Of a stretch of DNA of 64,000 nt, positions 33,100 through 40,937 are shown one piece after another. Origin of the DNA: Micromonospora mirobrigensis (GTDB lineage: Bacteria > Actinomycetota > Actinomycetes > Mycobacteriales > Micromonosporaceae). Every line of letters begins with the position of its first letter. Positions within the stretch are counted from its first letter, which is position 1. The position numbers and the translations under genes are program-made. Under the pieces are notes generated by a model. It searched no databases. It worked only from the letters and a program-made list of their open reading frames with translations, and was not told the DNA's origin. The stretch is taken from the NCBI RefSeq assembly GCF_900091555.1, contig NZ_FMCX01000008.1, forward strand, positions 1-64,000, written 5' to 3'.

Positions 33100-34545
33100 A
33101 TGCCCCTCACCGACCCGTCCGACGATCAGCTCCCGCCGCAGGAGCCGGTCGTCGCCGCGCAGGGTGCCGGTGAGGACTCCGCGGCGACCCTCGACGGTGA
33201 CCCGGGGCGGCCCGGATCCGCCGAGGGCACGGTTCCACCCGAGCCGGAGCCGGTCCTGCCCGAGCCGGTCCGGCAGCGGATCGTGGCCCTCACCGCCGCC
33301 GTGCTGCCCGGCCTGCCCCTCGACGAGGTGCCGGTGCCGCTGCGCCGGGTGGCCAAGTTCGCGCCCAACCGGCGCGCCCGGCTCGGCGCCCCGATGATCG
33401 CCGCCCAGCTCACCGCCGACCCGCTGTTCCGGCAGCGGGTCACCGCCCGGGTGATCACCGACGCCGGCGACCTCGGCGCCGCCGTGGTGGAGGGCACCGC
33501 GCCCGCCGCCGCCGACCCGGTCGAGGTGGCCGCGCTGGCCTACCTCGCCCGGCCGCGGGGCTGGCGGGAGCTGATCGAGGCCAGCGGCGCGGCGGTGCGC
33601 GCCGAGGCGGACAGCGCGGTGGTGGCGGAGCTGGTCCGCGAGGCCGAGCAGCGGGCCACCCGCGCCGAGCACGACCGGGCGGTGGCCCGGGTCGAGGCGG
33701 AGAAGCTCCGCGACGAGCTGGCCCGGGTCCGCGAGGAGCTCGGCCAGCTGCGCGAGGAGGCCCGGCAGCTCACCCGGACCCTGCGCGATACCCAGGCCCG
33801 TGAGCGCAGGGCGACCGAGCTGCTCGCCACCGAGCGGGGACGGACGGCCCGCGCCACCGCCGACACCGAGGCGGAGCTGCGCCGGGCCCGGGCCCGGCTG
33901 GCCGAGGCGGAGGCCGCGGCCGGGGTCGCCCGGGCCAGCGCCAAGGAGGCCCGCTCGGTCGACGACGCCCGGCTCTGGCTGCTGCTGGAGACCATCGGCC
34001 AGGCCGCGGTCGGCCTGCGCCGCGAGCTGGCCCTGGACCCGGTGGAGCGGCTGCCGGCCGACTTCGTGGCCGACGCGTTCGCCGACAACCCGGCCGGCGC
34101 GGCCGGCCCGGCCGCCCGGGCCCGGGACACCGACGACCCGGCCCGCCTCGACCAGCTGCTCGCGTTGCCCCGCGCCCACCTGGTGGTGGACGGGTACAAC
34201 GTCACCAAGCGCGGCTTCGGCGAGATGTCCCTCGAGCAGCAGCGCAAACGCCTGATCGCCGGGCTCGGGGGGATCGCCGCGCAGACCGGCGACGAGGTCA
34301 CCGTGGTCTTCGACGGCGCCGAGCGGATGCACGGCCTGCCCCCCGCGCCGCGCGGCGTGCGGGTGCTCTTCTCCCGCAAGGGCGAGACCGCCGACGAGCT
34401 GATCCGGCGCCTGGTCCGGGCCGAGCCGGCCGGGCGGCCGGTCGTCGTGGTCTCCTCGGACCGCGAGGTCGCCGACGGGGTACGCCGGCACGGCGCGTAC
34501 CCGCTCGGGGCCGACTCCCTGCTCCGGCGACTGTCCCGCTCCTGA
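33100..34545 (+). CDS. NYN-domain (YacP-like) RNA-binding/nuclease protein with coiled coil
   Basis: The 481-aa product has an acidic, disordered N-terminus (1-55), a helical region, a long coiled coil of Glu/Arg-rich heptads (about 175-295: VREAEQRATRAEHDRAVARV), and a C-terminal NYN/PIN-like domain (LVVDGYNVTKRGF, VTVVFDGAERM, VVVVSSDREVADG). The acidic residues of the NYN active site are visible. Related YacP/Rae1 proteins cut mRNA on ribosomes. It is divergent from a DNA nuclease gene, and the intergenic gap likely holds both promoters. Confidence 0.85.
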   Translation: MPLTDPSDDQLPPQEPVVAAQGAGEDSAATLDGDPGRPGSAEGTVPPEPEPVLPEPVRQRIVALTAAVLPGLPLDEVPVPLRRVAKFAPNRRARLGAPMIAAQLTADPLFRQRVTARVITDAGDLGAAVVEGTAPAAADPVEVAALAYLARPRGWRELIEASGAAVRAEADSAVVAELVREAEQRATRAEHDRAVARVEAEKLRDELARVREELGQLREEARQLTRTLRDTQARERRATELLATERGRTARATADTEAELRRARARLAEAEAAAGVARASAKEARSVDDARLWLLLETIGQAAVGLRRELALDPVERLPADFVADAFADNPAGAAGPAARARDTDDPARLDQLLALPRAHLVVDGYNVTKRGFGEMSLEQQRKRLIAGLGGIAAQTGDEVTVVFDGAERMHGLPPAPRGVRVLFSRKGETADELIRRLVRAEPAGRPVVVVSSDREVADGVRRHGAYPLGADSLLRRLSRS

Positions 34546-34857
34546 CCCCGGGCCGGGTCCCGCCTGCCGTTGGCGCGGGGATGCGGCAGGTCGGTCCCAT
34601 CCGAACGCCGCAGGGTCCAGTGGACTGGAGATCCGCAGAACTTCCCCGAAGATGCTGCCTCGCGACGCACCGAGGCGGCATCTTCCCCGAAGTTGCCGAC
34701 CCGCTTGCCGTGCGGTGGCGCGGGTTGCCGCATGTCGCTGTTGATCACTGGTTGTCCGGTTGTGTCGTACCCCGGGGCTAGTGTCCGACCTGACCGACGG
34801 TGGTCGGGTGGTGACGAGGTTCGTTCCGCCCGCCGCCGCACAGCGTCAGGAGGCATG
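34546..34857. other. Gene-free spacer with palindromic element
   Basis: About 310 bp after the NYN gene. Apart from the palindrome listed separately, it holds an AT-richer stretch near 34740-34790 (TTGATCACTGGTTGTCCGG, then CTAGTGT) that may contain the promoter of the next small gene. No coding sequence is evident. Confidence 0.5.
34639..34694. repeat. Palindromic intergenic element, copy 2
   Basis: Two 23-bp arms (34639-34661 and 34672-34694) with a 10-bp loop pair at all but four positions, one of these a possible G-U wobble and three a CCC/CCC block. Each arm contains CTTCCCCGAAG. It shares CTTCCCCGAA, GCTGCCTC and GGCGGCATCTTCC with the element at 15524-15587. Confidence 0.75.
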
Positions 34858-35079
34858 ATGCTCATCGACTGCGACGGGTGCGGGATCCGCGGCCGGGGTT
34901 GTTCCGACTGCCTGGTGACCGCCCTGCTCGACGTGGACTCGCCGGCGGCCCGGCTCGGCTCGGCCGAGCGGCGGGCCGTCGAGACGTTCGCGCTCGCCGG
35001 GTTCGAGGTGGAGGTGCTGGAGACGGAGACCCGGCCGGCGGGTCGCCGGCGCGCCGACCGCGACCGCCGGGTCGCCTGA
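34858..35079 (+). CDS. Small cysteine-containing protein (73 aa)
   Basis: The product starts MLIDCDGCGIRGRGCSDCL, giving a CxxC...CxxC zinc-knuckle-like N-terminus, followed by a helix (SAERRAVETFALAGFEVEVL) and a basic tail. Of two adjacent ATGs, the second has AGGAGG at a workable 4-5 nt. Similar small proteins are common in actinobacteria, but no function is known to me. It stands alone between the NYN gene and the M48 protease gene. Confidence 0.72.
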   Translation: MLIDCDGCGIRGRGCSDCLVTALLDVDSPAARLGSAERRAVETFALAGFEVEVLETETRPAGRRRADRDRRVA

Positions 35080-35286
35080 GTCGACCCCGCCGCAGCCGCC
35101 GAGCCCCCGGTCGAGCACCGAGACCGGGCCCGCCCGGCGCGGACCATAGGATGGGCGCTCACGGCGGGGGGAGCGGCGGCATGACCGGGGGTACGGCGAC
35201 ACGACCCCGCCACGGTGCGCGGCAACCGGCGCGGGTGGCGCGTCCCCAGCACCGTGGGCGAGGACGGCGTGCGGCCGGGCAGTCGA

Positions 35287-35362
35287 GCCCGTCCAACGGG
35301 CAGTTGAGCCCGTCTACCGGGCACGCGCGCCCGCTGGGAGCGGGCCGGCCCGGAGCCGGCCC
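35287..35362 (+). repeat. Four tandem GCCCG/CGGGC hairpins before the M48 gene
   Basis: Successive stems GCCCGT-ACGGGC, GCCCG-CGGGC, GCCCGC-GCGGGC and GGGCCGG-CCGGCCC occupy the last 90 bp before the protease ATG. The upstream 200 bp are GC-rich without a gene. The last stem ends 15 nt before the start codon, where a leader structure could affect translation. Confidence 0.55.
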
Positions 35363-35377
35363 GTTCGGAGCCGGCGC

Positions 35378-36637
35378 ATGAGCCCGCGCGGGTGGGCGGT
35401 GCTCGCCTTCGCCGGTCTGGTCGTCGCGCTGCTGCTGGCCGCCGCCCTGCTGATTCCGTGGGCCCGCCCGCCGGCGCCCCGGGCCGACCAGCTCGCCGCG
35501 CTGCGGGAGCTCCCGGCCGACCAGGTCGCCCGGGGACGGGCCTTCCACGCCGCGCTGCGCCCCGGTGGCTACGGTGCGCTGGCCGTGGGCCTGCTGGTGG
35601 CGCTGGCACTGGGGTTGACCCCGCTGGGCTCCCGCCTGGTCGAGGCCGTCGGCCGGCCGTTCGGCGACCACTGGGTGGCCCAGGCGGTGCTCGGCGGGCT
35701 CGCCGTGTCCCTCCTCGCCGACCTGCTCACCCTGCCGTTCGCCGCCTGGCGGCAGAGCGTGCTCACCCGCTACGGCCTGAGCACGCACGGCTGGGGCGGC
35801 TGGGTGGGCGACCTGCTCAGGTCGTACGCGGTCAGCGCGGTGATCGCCGCGATCGCGCTGCTCGGCTTCTACTCGGTGACCCGGCTCGCCCCGCGCTGGT
35901 GGTGGGCGTTCGGCGCGGCCGGCGCGGCCGGGCTGGTGGTGCTCCTCTCCTTCGTGCTGCCGGTGCTGGTCGAGCCGGTGTTCAACCGGTTCACCCCGAT
36001 GGAGCCCGGCCCGCTGCGCACCGAGCTGACCAGCATGGCGGCCCGGGACGGGGTGCCGGTGCGCGACGTGCTGGTGGCGGACGCGTCGCGACGTACCCGG
36101 GCGGTCAACGCGTACGTCTCGGGGCTCGGGCCGACCCGCCGGGTGGTCGTCTACGACACCCTGCTGCGGGAGGCCACCCCGGCCGAGGTGACAAGCGTGG
36201 TGGCGCACGAGCTCGGGCACGCGAAGGACCGGGACGTCTGGACCGGCACCCTGCTCGGCGCGCTGGGCGCCGCGGCGGCCGTGGTCGGGCTCCACCTGCT
36301 CGGCTCCTGGTCGGCGCTGCTGCGGCAGGCCGGGGTCGACTCGGTCGCCGAGCCGCGCGCGTTTCCGTTGCTGCTCGCCCTGGTCACCGTGGTCGGACTG
36401 GTCGCCGGGCCGGTGCAGGCCCTGGTGTCCCGTCGGATCGAGGCCCGGGCCGACGCGCACGCGCTCGCCCTGACCGGCGACCCGGTGACCTTCGAGGCGA
36501 TGCAGCGCCGGCTGGCCGGGGTCAACCTGGCCGACCCCGACCCGCCCCGCTGGGAACACCTGTGGTCGGCGTCCCACCCGTCCACCGTGGAGCGGATGGC
36601 CGCTGCCCGCGCCTACGCCAGGGAGACCGGTCGATGA
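35378..36637 (+). CDS. M48 family integral membrane metallopeptidase (Ste24/CAAX type)
   Basis: The 419-aa product has about six to seven hydrophobic segments and the zinc motif VVAHELGHAKDRDVW (HExxH), with the third ligand probably in RRIEARADAHALAL. The architecture matches CAAX prenyl protease 1 homologues. Bacterial members process membrane proteins; the substrate here is unknown. The stop overlaps the ATG of the mannosyltransferase gene, so the two are co-translated. Confidence 0.9.
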   Translation: MSPRGWAVLAFAGLVVALLLAAALLIPWARPPAPRADQLAALRELPADQVARGRAFHAALRPGGYGALAVGLLVALALGLTPLGSRLVEAVGRPFGDHWVAQAVLGGLAVSLLADLLTLPFAAWRQSVLTRYGLSTHGWGGWVGDLLRSYAVSAVIAAIALLGFYSVTRLAPRWWWAFGAAGAAGLVVLLSFVLPVLVEPVFNRFTPMEPGPLRTELTSMAARDGVPVRDVLVADASRRTRAVNAYVSGLGPTRRVVVYDTLLREATPAEVTSVVAHELGHAKDRDVWTGTLLGALGAAAAVVGLHLLGSWSALLRQAGVDSVAEPRAFPLLLALVTVVGLVAGPVQALVSRRIEARADAHALALTGDPVTFEAMQRRLAGVNLADPDPPRWEHLWSASHPSTVERMAAARAYARETGR

Positions 36638-37758
36638 CCCGGACGCTGCTGATCACCAACGACTTCCCGCCGCGGCCCGGTGGCATCCAGTCCTTCGTGC
36701 ACAACCTCGCCGTGCGGCAGCCGTCCGGCTCGGTGGTGGTCTACGCGTCGAGCTGGCGCGGAGCCGAGAAGTTCGACGCCGACCAGCCCTTCGAGGTGGT
36801 CCGGGAACGCACCCGCGTGCTGCTGCCCACCCCGCTGGTCGCCCGGCGGGCGGCGGAACTGGCCCGGTCGTACGACTGCGACACGGTGTGGTTCGGGGCG
36901 GCGGCGCCGCTGGGGCTGCTCGGGGGCGGGCTGCGCCGGCGGGCCGGGATCCGGCGGGTGGTGGCGCTGACCCACGGGCACGAGGTGGGTTGGGCGGCGC
37001 TGCCGGGCGCCCGGGGGCTGCTGCGCCGGATCGGCCGGAGCACCGACGTGGTCACCTTCCTCGGCGAGTACACCCGGGTGCGGCTGGCCCGGGCGCTGCA
37101 CGGGGTGACGGACCTGGAGCGGTTGGCGCCGGGTGTGGACACCGACACCTACCATCCGTCGGTGGACGGCGACCCGGTCCGGGTGCGGCTGGGGCTGGCC
37201 GACCGCCCGGTGGTGGTGTGCGTGTCCCGGCTGGTGCCCCGCAAGGGCCAGGACATGCTGATCCGGGCCATGCCGGAGATCCGGCGCCGGGTGCCGGACG
37301 CGGCGCTGCTGGTGGTCGGCGGCGGGCCGTACCGGGCGACGCTTGCGAAGCTGGCCCGGCAGGTGGGCGTGGAGCGGGACGTGGTGTTCACCGGTTCGGT
37401 GCCCACCGCGGAGCTGCCGGCGCACTACGCGGCCGGTGACGTCTACGCGATGCCGTGCCGTACCCGCAACCGCGGCCTCGACGTCGAGGGGCTCGGCATC
37501 GTCTACCTGGAGGCGTCGGCCACCGGGCTGCCGGTGGTGGCCGGGGACTCCGGCGGCGCGCCGGACGCGGTCCGCGAGGGGGAGACCGGGTACGTGGTGC
37601 GGGGCCGGGACGTGGCCCAGCTCGCCGACCGGGTGTCCACCCTGCTCGCCGACCGGGACCTGGCCCGCCAGTTCGGCGCGGCCGGGCGGGCCTGGGTCGA
37701 GCGGGAGTGGCGCTGGGAGACCCAGGCCCAGCGGATGGCCACCCTGCTCGCAGGCTGA
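36634..37758 (+). CDS. GT4 glycosyltransferase, PimB-like (phosphatidylinositol mannoside pathway)
   Basis: The 374-aa GT-B enzyme has MTRTLLITNDFPPRPGGIQ at the N-terminus and, in the C-terminal half, VVVCVSRLVPRKGQDML, the EX7E-like region GLDVEGLGIVYLEASATGLP, and HYAAGDVYAMPCR. This matches the actinobacterial GDP-mannose-dependent PimB enzymes that add the second mannose to phosphatidylinositol mannosides. Gene order next to fadD15 and the nuclease supports this (memory of Rv2188c). ATGA overlap with the M48 gene. A long open frame running upstream through that gene is a shadow. Confidence 0.87.
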   Translation: MTRTLLITNDFPPRPGGIQSFVHNLAVRQPSGSVVVYASSWRGAEKFDADQPFEVVRERTRVLLPTPLVARRAAELARSYDCDTVWFGAAAPLGLLGGGLRRRAGIRRVVALTHGHEVGWAALPGARGLLRRIGRSTDVVTFLGEYTRVRLARALHGVTDLERLAPGVDTDTYHPSVDGDPVRVRLGLADRPVVVCVSRLVPRKGQDMLIRAMPEIRRRVPDAALLVVGGGPYRATLAKLARQVGVERDVVFTGSVPTAELPAHYAAGDVYAMPCRTRNRGLDVEGLGIVYLEASATGLPVVAGDSGGAPDAVREGETGYVVRGRDVAQLADRVSTLLADRDLARQFGAAGRAWVEREWRWETQAQRMATLLAG

Positions 37759-37800
37759 ACCGGTCCCACCTTCCGCATCCGGTCACCTCCTTGATGCGCG

Positions 37801-37860
37801 GTCCGAGCCCGTCCGGTCCGAGCCCGTCCGGTCCGAGCCCGCCCGGTCCGAGCCGCCCAG
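37801..37860. repeat. Four tandem 15-bp units (GTCCGAGCCCGTCCG)
   Basis: Units begin at 37801, 37816, 37831 and 37846. The first two are identical and the last two drift by one and several bases. No spacers, so not a CRISPR. Confidence 0.9.
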
Positions 37861-37882
37861 GGTGCCGCTCTCCGGCTCCTGT

Positions 37883-37972
37883 GGAGCTGATGTCGCAAAC
37901 GATTCAGGGCCACCGGGCCGGCCGCCCGGCGCATCGGCTCACGACGGCTGAGTCGTTCACGACATCAGCTCC
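37883..37972. repeat. Inverted repeat with 25-bp arms, about 40-bp centre
   Basis: Outer arms GGAGCTGATGTCG and its complement (CGACATCAGCTCC) continue inward through AACGA-TCAG with three mismatches. The structure resembles a miniature transposable element. Confidence 0.75.
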
Positions 37973-38000
37973 AAAGGCGGCGCGAGGACGTCCCACTTCC

Positions 38001-38039
38001 GTCACGTCGGCCCGTCACGTCGGCCCGTCACGCCGGCCC
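38001..38039. repeat. Three tandem 13-bp units (GTCACGTCGGCCC)
   Basis: Units at 38001, 38014 and 38027, the third with one change, followed by a partial unit and by two GGCCGGTCACC copies near 38062-38090. Confidence 0.85.
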
Positions 38040-38164
38040 GTCGGGGCACGACCGGCGGCCAGGGCCGGTCACCGGCTGGTCGGGGCCGGTCACCGCTGGC
38101 TGAGGGCCGGCTCGGCCAGGGGCGGGGGCGTGGGACGGGGCAACCGGCGGGACAGCCGGCCCGG

Positions 38165-38341
38165 TCACCAGGTGCATGCCCCCAGGTCGGGGGTCAGCGC
38201 CGGGACCAGCAGGCTACGCACCAGCAGCGTGTCGAGCAGGATGCCGACGGCCACGATGACGCCCATCTGCACCGACGGCACCAGCGGCAGCACCAGCAGC
38301 GCGCCGAAGGCCGCCGCCAGCACCAAGCTGCGGATGCCGCC
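38165..38341 (-). pseudogene. MMPL-family transporter remnant (C-terminus)
   Basis: The minus strand reads LVLAAAFGALLVLPLVPSV, then QMGVIVAVGILLDTLLVRS and LLVPALTPDLG, followed by a stop. This is the conserved last two helices of MMPL/RND lipid transporters (VxxGVLLDTxxVRSxLVPAL). There is no start and no upstream part, so it is a fragment of about 58 codons. Confidence 0.75.
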
Positions 38342-38346
38342 GTCCC

Positions 38347-38427
38347 TCCGAGGAGAACCGGCGGGTGCTGGCCGTGCTGGCGTACCTCGACGGCGACGAC
38401 GGCCGTCAGGTCCCGACGCGGGCCTGA
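38347..38427 (+). pseudogene. C-terminal gene remnant abutting the MMPL fragment
   Basis: The plus strand reads SEENRRVLAVLAYLDGDDGR and a few more residues to a TGA, with no start codon upstream in register. Composition is protein-like, and it adjoins the reverse-oriented MMPL fragment within about 6 bp. The parent family is not recognised. Confidence 0.35.
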
Positions 38428-38447
38428 CCGCGGGCGGGGTCGCTCGG

Positions 38448-39119
38448 TCAGCGGCGGTGCCAGACCGCCACCTCGAACTCCAGGCTCGAGGAGCGGCTCC
38501 GCTGGTCGCGGATCCGCATCAGCTTCAGCCAGGCGACACTTCCGTCCCCGGTCGACAGGCAGAAGGCCGCACCGGGGGCGAGATCGCCCTTACTCACCCC
38601 AGCTCCCAGTGACTCGGTCTGGGTGAATCGGAGGCAGTCCTCGGCACTGCCGGGCCGAGTGGCCGGCCCTGAGCCCAGCACCACCCCCCGTCCCCGCTCA
38701 AGGTCGAAGTACGTGTACACCAGGTCTGCCCCGGGCGTGCCGGAGTCGTCCACCCAGGCCCGCGGCGGGCGACTGTCCAGGTCGGCTCGGGCCGCCGGGT
38801 CGAGACCCAGATTCGTCCCCGGCAGTACGAAGCGGTCGAGGTTCTCGGGCGGAAGGAACGCGCCACCGCCCGGGGAGGGTGCCGGAGCCGGTGCGGTGGC
38901 CTTGCCCGTTGTGGGGCTGGTGCCGACCGGCGTCAGTGTCGGGGCGAGGCGGACTGGCTCCCGATCGGCGGCGAGCAGGCTGGCCCAGTCGGGAATCATG
39001 GCCACGCACGCCACCACGAGTCCGAGCACGGCCAGGATCACCACCAGCGCGGGCCCTGCCCCCGGTGACCGGGGACCTGGAGGTGCCGGAGCCGGCCGGC
39101 CGCCGTGTGGGTACGACAT
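38448..39119 (-). CDS. Membrane-anchored protein of unknown function
   Basis: The 223-aa product has a Pro-rich cytoplasmic N-terminus, one transmembrane helix (ALVVILAVLGLVVACVAMI, about 24-42), a Pro/Ala/Thr linker, and an extracellular domain with two cysteines (AEDCLRFTQ and GAAFCLS) that could form a disulfide. The domain resembles nothing I recognise. The ATG lies 7 nt after TAAAAT with no ribosome-binding site, so it is probably leaderless. It may have arrived with the neighbouring scar. Confidence 0.7.
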   Translation of the reverse strand: MSYPHGGRPAPAPPGPRSPGAGPALVVILAVLGLVVACVAMIPDWASLLAADREPVRLAPTLTPVGTSPTTGKATAPAPAPSPGGGAFLPPENLDRFVLPGTNLGLDPAARADLDSRPPRAWVDDSGTPGADLVYTYFDLERGRGVVLGSGPATRPGSAEDCLRFTQTESLGAGVSKGDLAPGAAFCLSTGDGSVAWLKLMRIRDQRSRSSSLEFEVAVWHRR

Positions 39120-39126
39120 CGAAGCG

Positions 39127-39132
39127 ATTTTA
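39127..39132 (-). promoter_or_regulatory. -10 box of a leaderless promoter
   Basis: TAAAAT on the minus strand, 7 nt before the ATG of the membrane-anchored protein, in a locally AT-rich patch. Confidence 0.5.
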
Positions 39133-39167
39133 TGTGCGGGGCGCCACCCGCGCCGGCCGCCCCGAAC

Positions 39168-40937
39168 TCAGCGGGCCGGTGTGCCCGACAGCGCGGGGGA
39201 GCGGGTCAGGTGCCGCGCGGCCGGACCGGGCCGGCCGAAGTGCCAGCCCTGCGCGGCGTCACAGCCGATCGCCCGCAGCCGGTCGGCCTGCTCGGCGGTC
39301 TCCACGCCCTCCGCGGTGACCGTGAGGTCCAGCGCGTGGGCCAGCGACACCAGCGAGGCGAGGATCCGCTCGTCGGTGCGGCTCGCCGGTTCCGGGGCGC
39401 GCAGGCCGGTGACGAACTCGCCGGCCACCTTCAACTCGGTCACCGGCAGCCCCCGCAGGTACGCCAGGTTGCAGTAGCCGGTGCCGAAGTCGTCGATGGC
39501 GATCCGCACGCCCAGGTCGGCCAGGACCCGCAGCGCGCGGACCGGCTCCTCGGCGGTGCTCATCATGGTGCTCTCGGTCAGCTCCAGCTGGAGCCGCTCC
39601 GGCGGCAGGCCGGTGCGCCGCAGCAGCCCGCGCACCTCGTCCACCAGGCCCGGTCGGCGGACCTGCTGCACGGCCAGGTTCACGCTGACGAACGGCGCCG
39701 GCGCGGACCCGTCGCCCCAGCCGGCCGCCTCCCGGCAGGCCTCGGCCAGCACCCAGCCGCCGAGCGGCACGATCAGCCCGGTCTCCTCGGCCAGCCCGAT
39801 GAAGGCGTCCGGGCGCAGCAGCCCGCGTTGGGGGTGCCGCCAACGGACCAGCGCCTCCATGCCCAGGACGGCGCCGTCGCGCAGCGAGGTCAGCGGCTGG
39901 TAGTCCAGCAGGAACTCGCCGCGCTCCAGCGCCGCCGGGATGGCGGCGGAGAGCGCGTACCGGGCCAGTTCGCGTTCGTTGCGGTCGGCGTCGAAGACCG
40001 ACCAGCGGGCCCCGCCGGCGGCCTTCGCCCAGTGCAGGGTGCTGCCGGCGGCGCGCATCAGCTCGCCGGGGGTGGTGCCGTCGACCGGCTGCTCCACGAT
40101 GCCGATGCTCGCCGAGACGGTGAGCTCGTGTCCGGCGACGACCGCCGGCCGGCGGACGGCGGCCAGCGCCGTCTCGGCCACCCGGACCACGTCGTCGGCG
40201 CCGCCGCTGCGTTCGACCAGGATGACGAACTCGTCGCCGCCGAGCCGCGCCACCAGGTGTTCACCGACGGCCTGTCGCAGCCGCTCACCGACCGCGACCA
40301 GGAGCAGGTCGCCGATCTGGTGGCCGAGCGAGTCGTTGATCACCTTGAACCGGTCCAGGTCCAGGAAGCAGACGCCGACCCGGTCGGCCCCCCGACCCGC
40401 GATGGCCGCGGTGAGCCGCTCGGTGAGCAGGGCCCGGTTGGGCAGGCCGGTGAGCGGGTCGTGGTTGGCCTGGTGCCGGAACCGGGCCTCGCTGTCCCGC
40501 AGCGCCCGCTCGGCCTGCGCCCGAGCCACCATGGCGGCCCGCCGGATGGACTCCTGCTCGTCGAGGGTGCGGTCGCGCAACGCGCGGGCGTACCCGGTGG
40601 CGACGGTGGCCAGCAGCCGCGCCATCCGGTCCTCACCGTCGTCGGCGACCAGCCCGAGGTCGCGCAGCAGCCGCAGCTGGATCACCTCGACGGTACGGCC
40701 CAGCCCCTCGGCGGAGGCGATGTGCGCGGCCACCAACTCCGCGCCGACCTGCTGGCCGATGCGCTGGTCGAACGGCTCGGAGCGCAGCGCCTCGGCCAGC
40801 CGCCCGGTGAGCCGGTGCAGCAGCGCCTCCAACTGGGCCTGGGTCATCGGCAGGTAGCTGGTGCCCGAGACGGCCTTGGCCCAGGCCCGGGCGAACGCCC
40901 CCGGGCAGGACCTGTCGCTCTCCGGCCCGTCGGTCAC
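39168..40937 (-). CDS. GGDEF-EAL cyclic-di-GMP protein
   Basis: The 589-aa cytosolic protein has an N-terminal helical sensor-like region (1-170, no membrane helix), a GGDEF domain with intact RLGGDEF and NHDPLTGLPNR, and an EAL domain with EALVRW, VNLAVQQV, ELTEST, DDFGTGY and TAEGVET. The usual LKID motif reads LKVAG, so the Asp after Lys is missing, which could weaken phosphodiesterase activity. The GTG start overlaps the methyltransferase stop (GTGA). It may therefore synthesise c-di-GMP, or bind it through the EAL domain. Confidence 0.92.
   Translation of the reverse strand: MTDGPESDRSCPGAFARAWAKAVSGTSYLPMTQAQLEALLHRLTGRLAEALRSEPFDQRIGQQVGAELVAAHIASAEGLGRTVEVIQLRLLRDLGLVADDGEDRMARLLATVATGYARALRDRTLDEQESIRRAAMVARAQAERALRDSEARFRHQANHDPLTGLPNRALLTERLTAAIAGRGADRVGVCFLDLDRFKVINDSLGHQIGDLLLVAVGERLRQAVGEHLVARLGGDEFVILVERSGGADDVVRVAETALAAVRRPAVVAGHELTVSASIGIVEQPVDGTTPGELMRAAGSTLHWAKAAGGARWSVFDADRNERELARYALSAAIPAALERGEFLLDYQPLTSLRDGAVLGMEALVRWRHPQRGLLRPDAFIGLAEETGLIVPLGGWVLAEACREAAGWGDGSAPAPFVSVNLAVQQVRRPGLVDEVRGLLRRTGLPPERLQLELTESTMMSTAEEPVRALRVLADLGVRIAIDDFGTGYCNLAYLRGLPVTELKVAGEFVTGLRAPEPASRTDERILASLVSLAHALDLTVTAEGVETAEQADRLRAIGCDAAQGWHFGRPGPAARHLTRSPALSGTPAR

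Larger units (their letters stand above)
37759..38447. other. Repeat-rich scar region without an intact gene
   Basis: This 690-bp stretch contains three tandem or inverted repeats and two gene remnants that meet near 38342. It looks like a site of repeated insertion and deletion between the PimB-like and the membrane-protein genes. Confidence 0.6.

Noticed and set aside
31187..33173. Long plus-strand frames opposite the nuclease fusion and RelA homologue
   Set aside because: Typical GC-rich antisense open frames; residues are Gly/Arg/Pro/Val-biased with no domain, and the minus-strand products are well-known families.
37801..38039. Tandem repeats considered as a CRISPR array
   Set aside because: The 15-bp and 13-bp units are contiguous without spacers and no cas genes are near.
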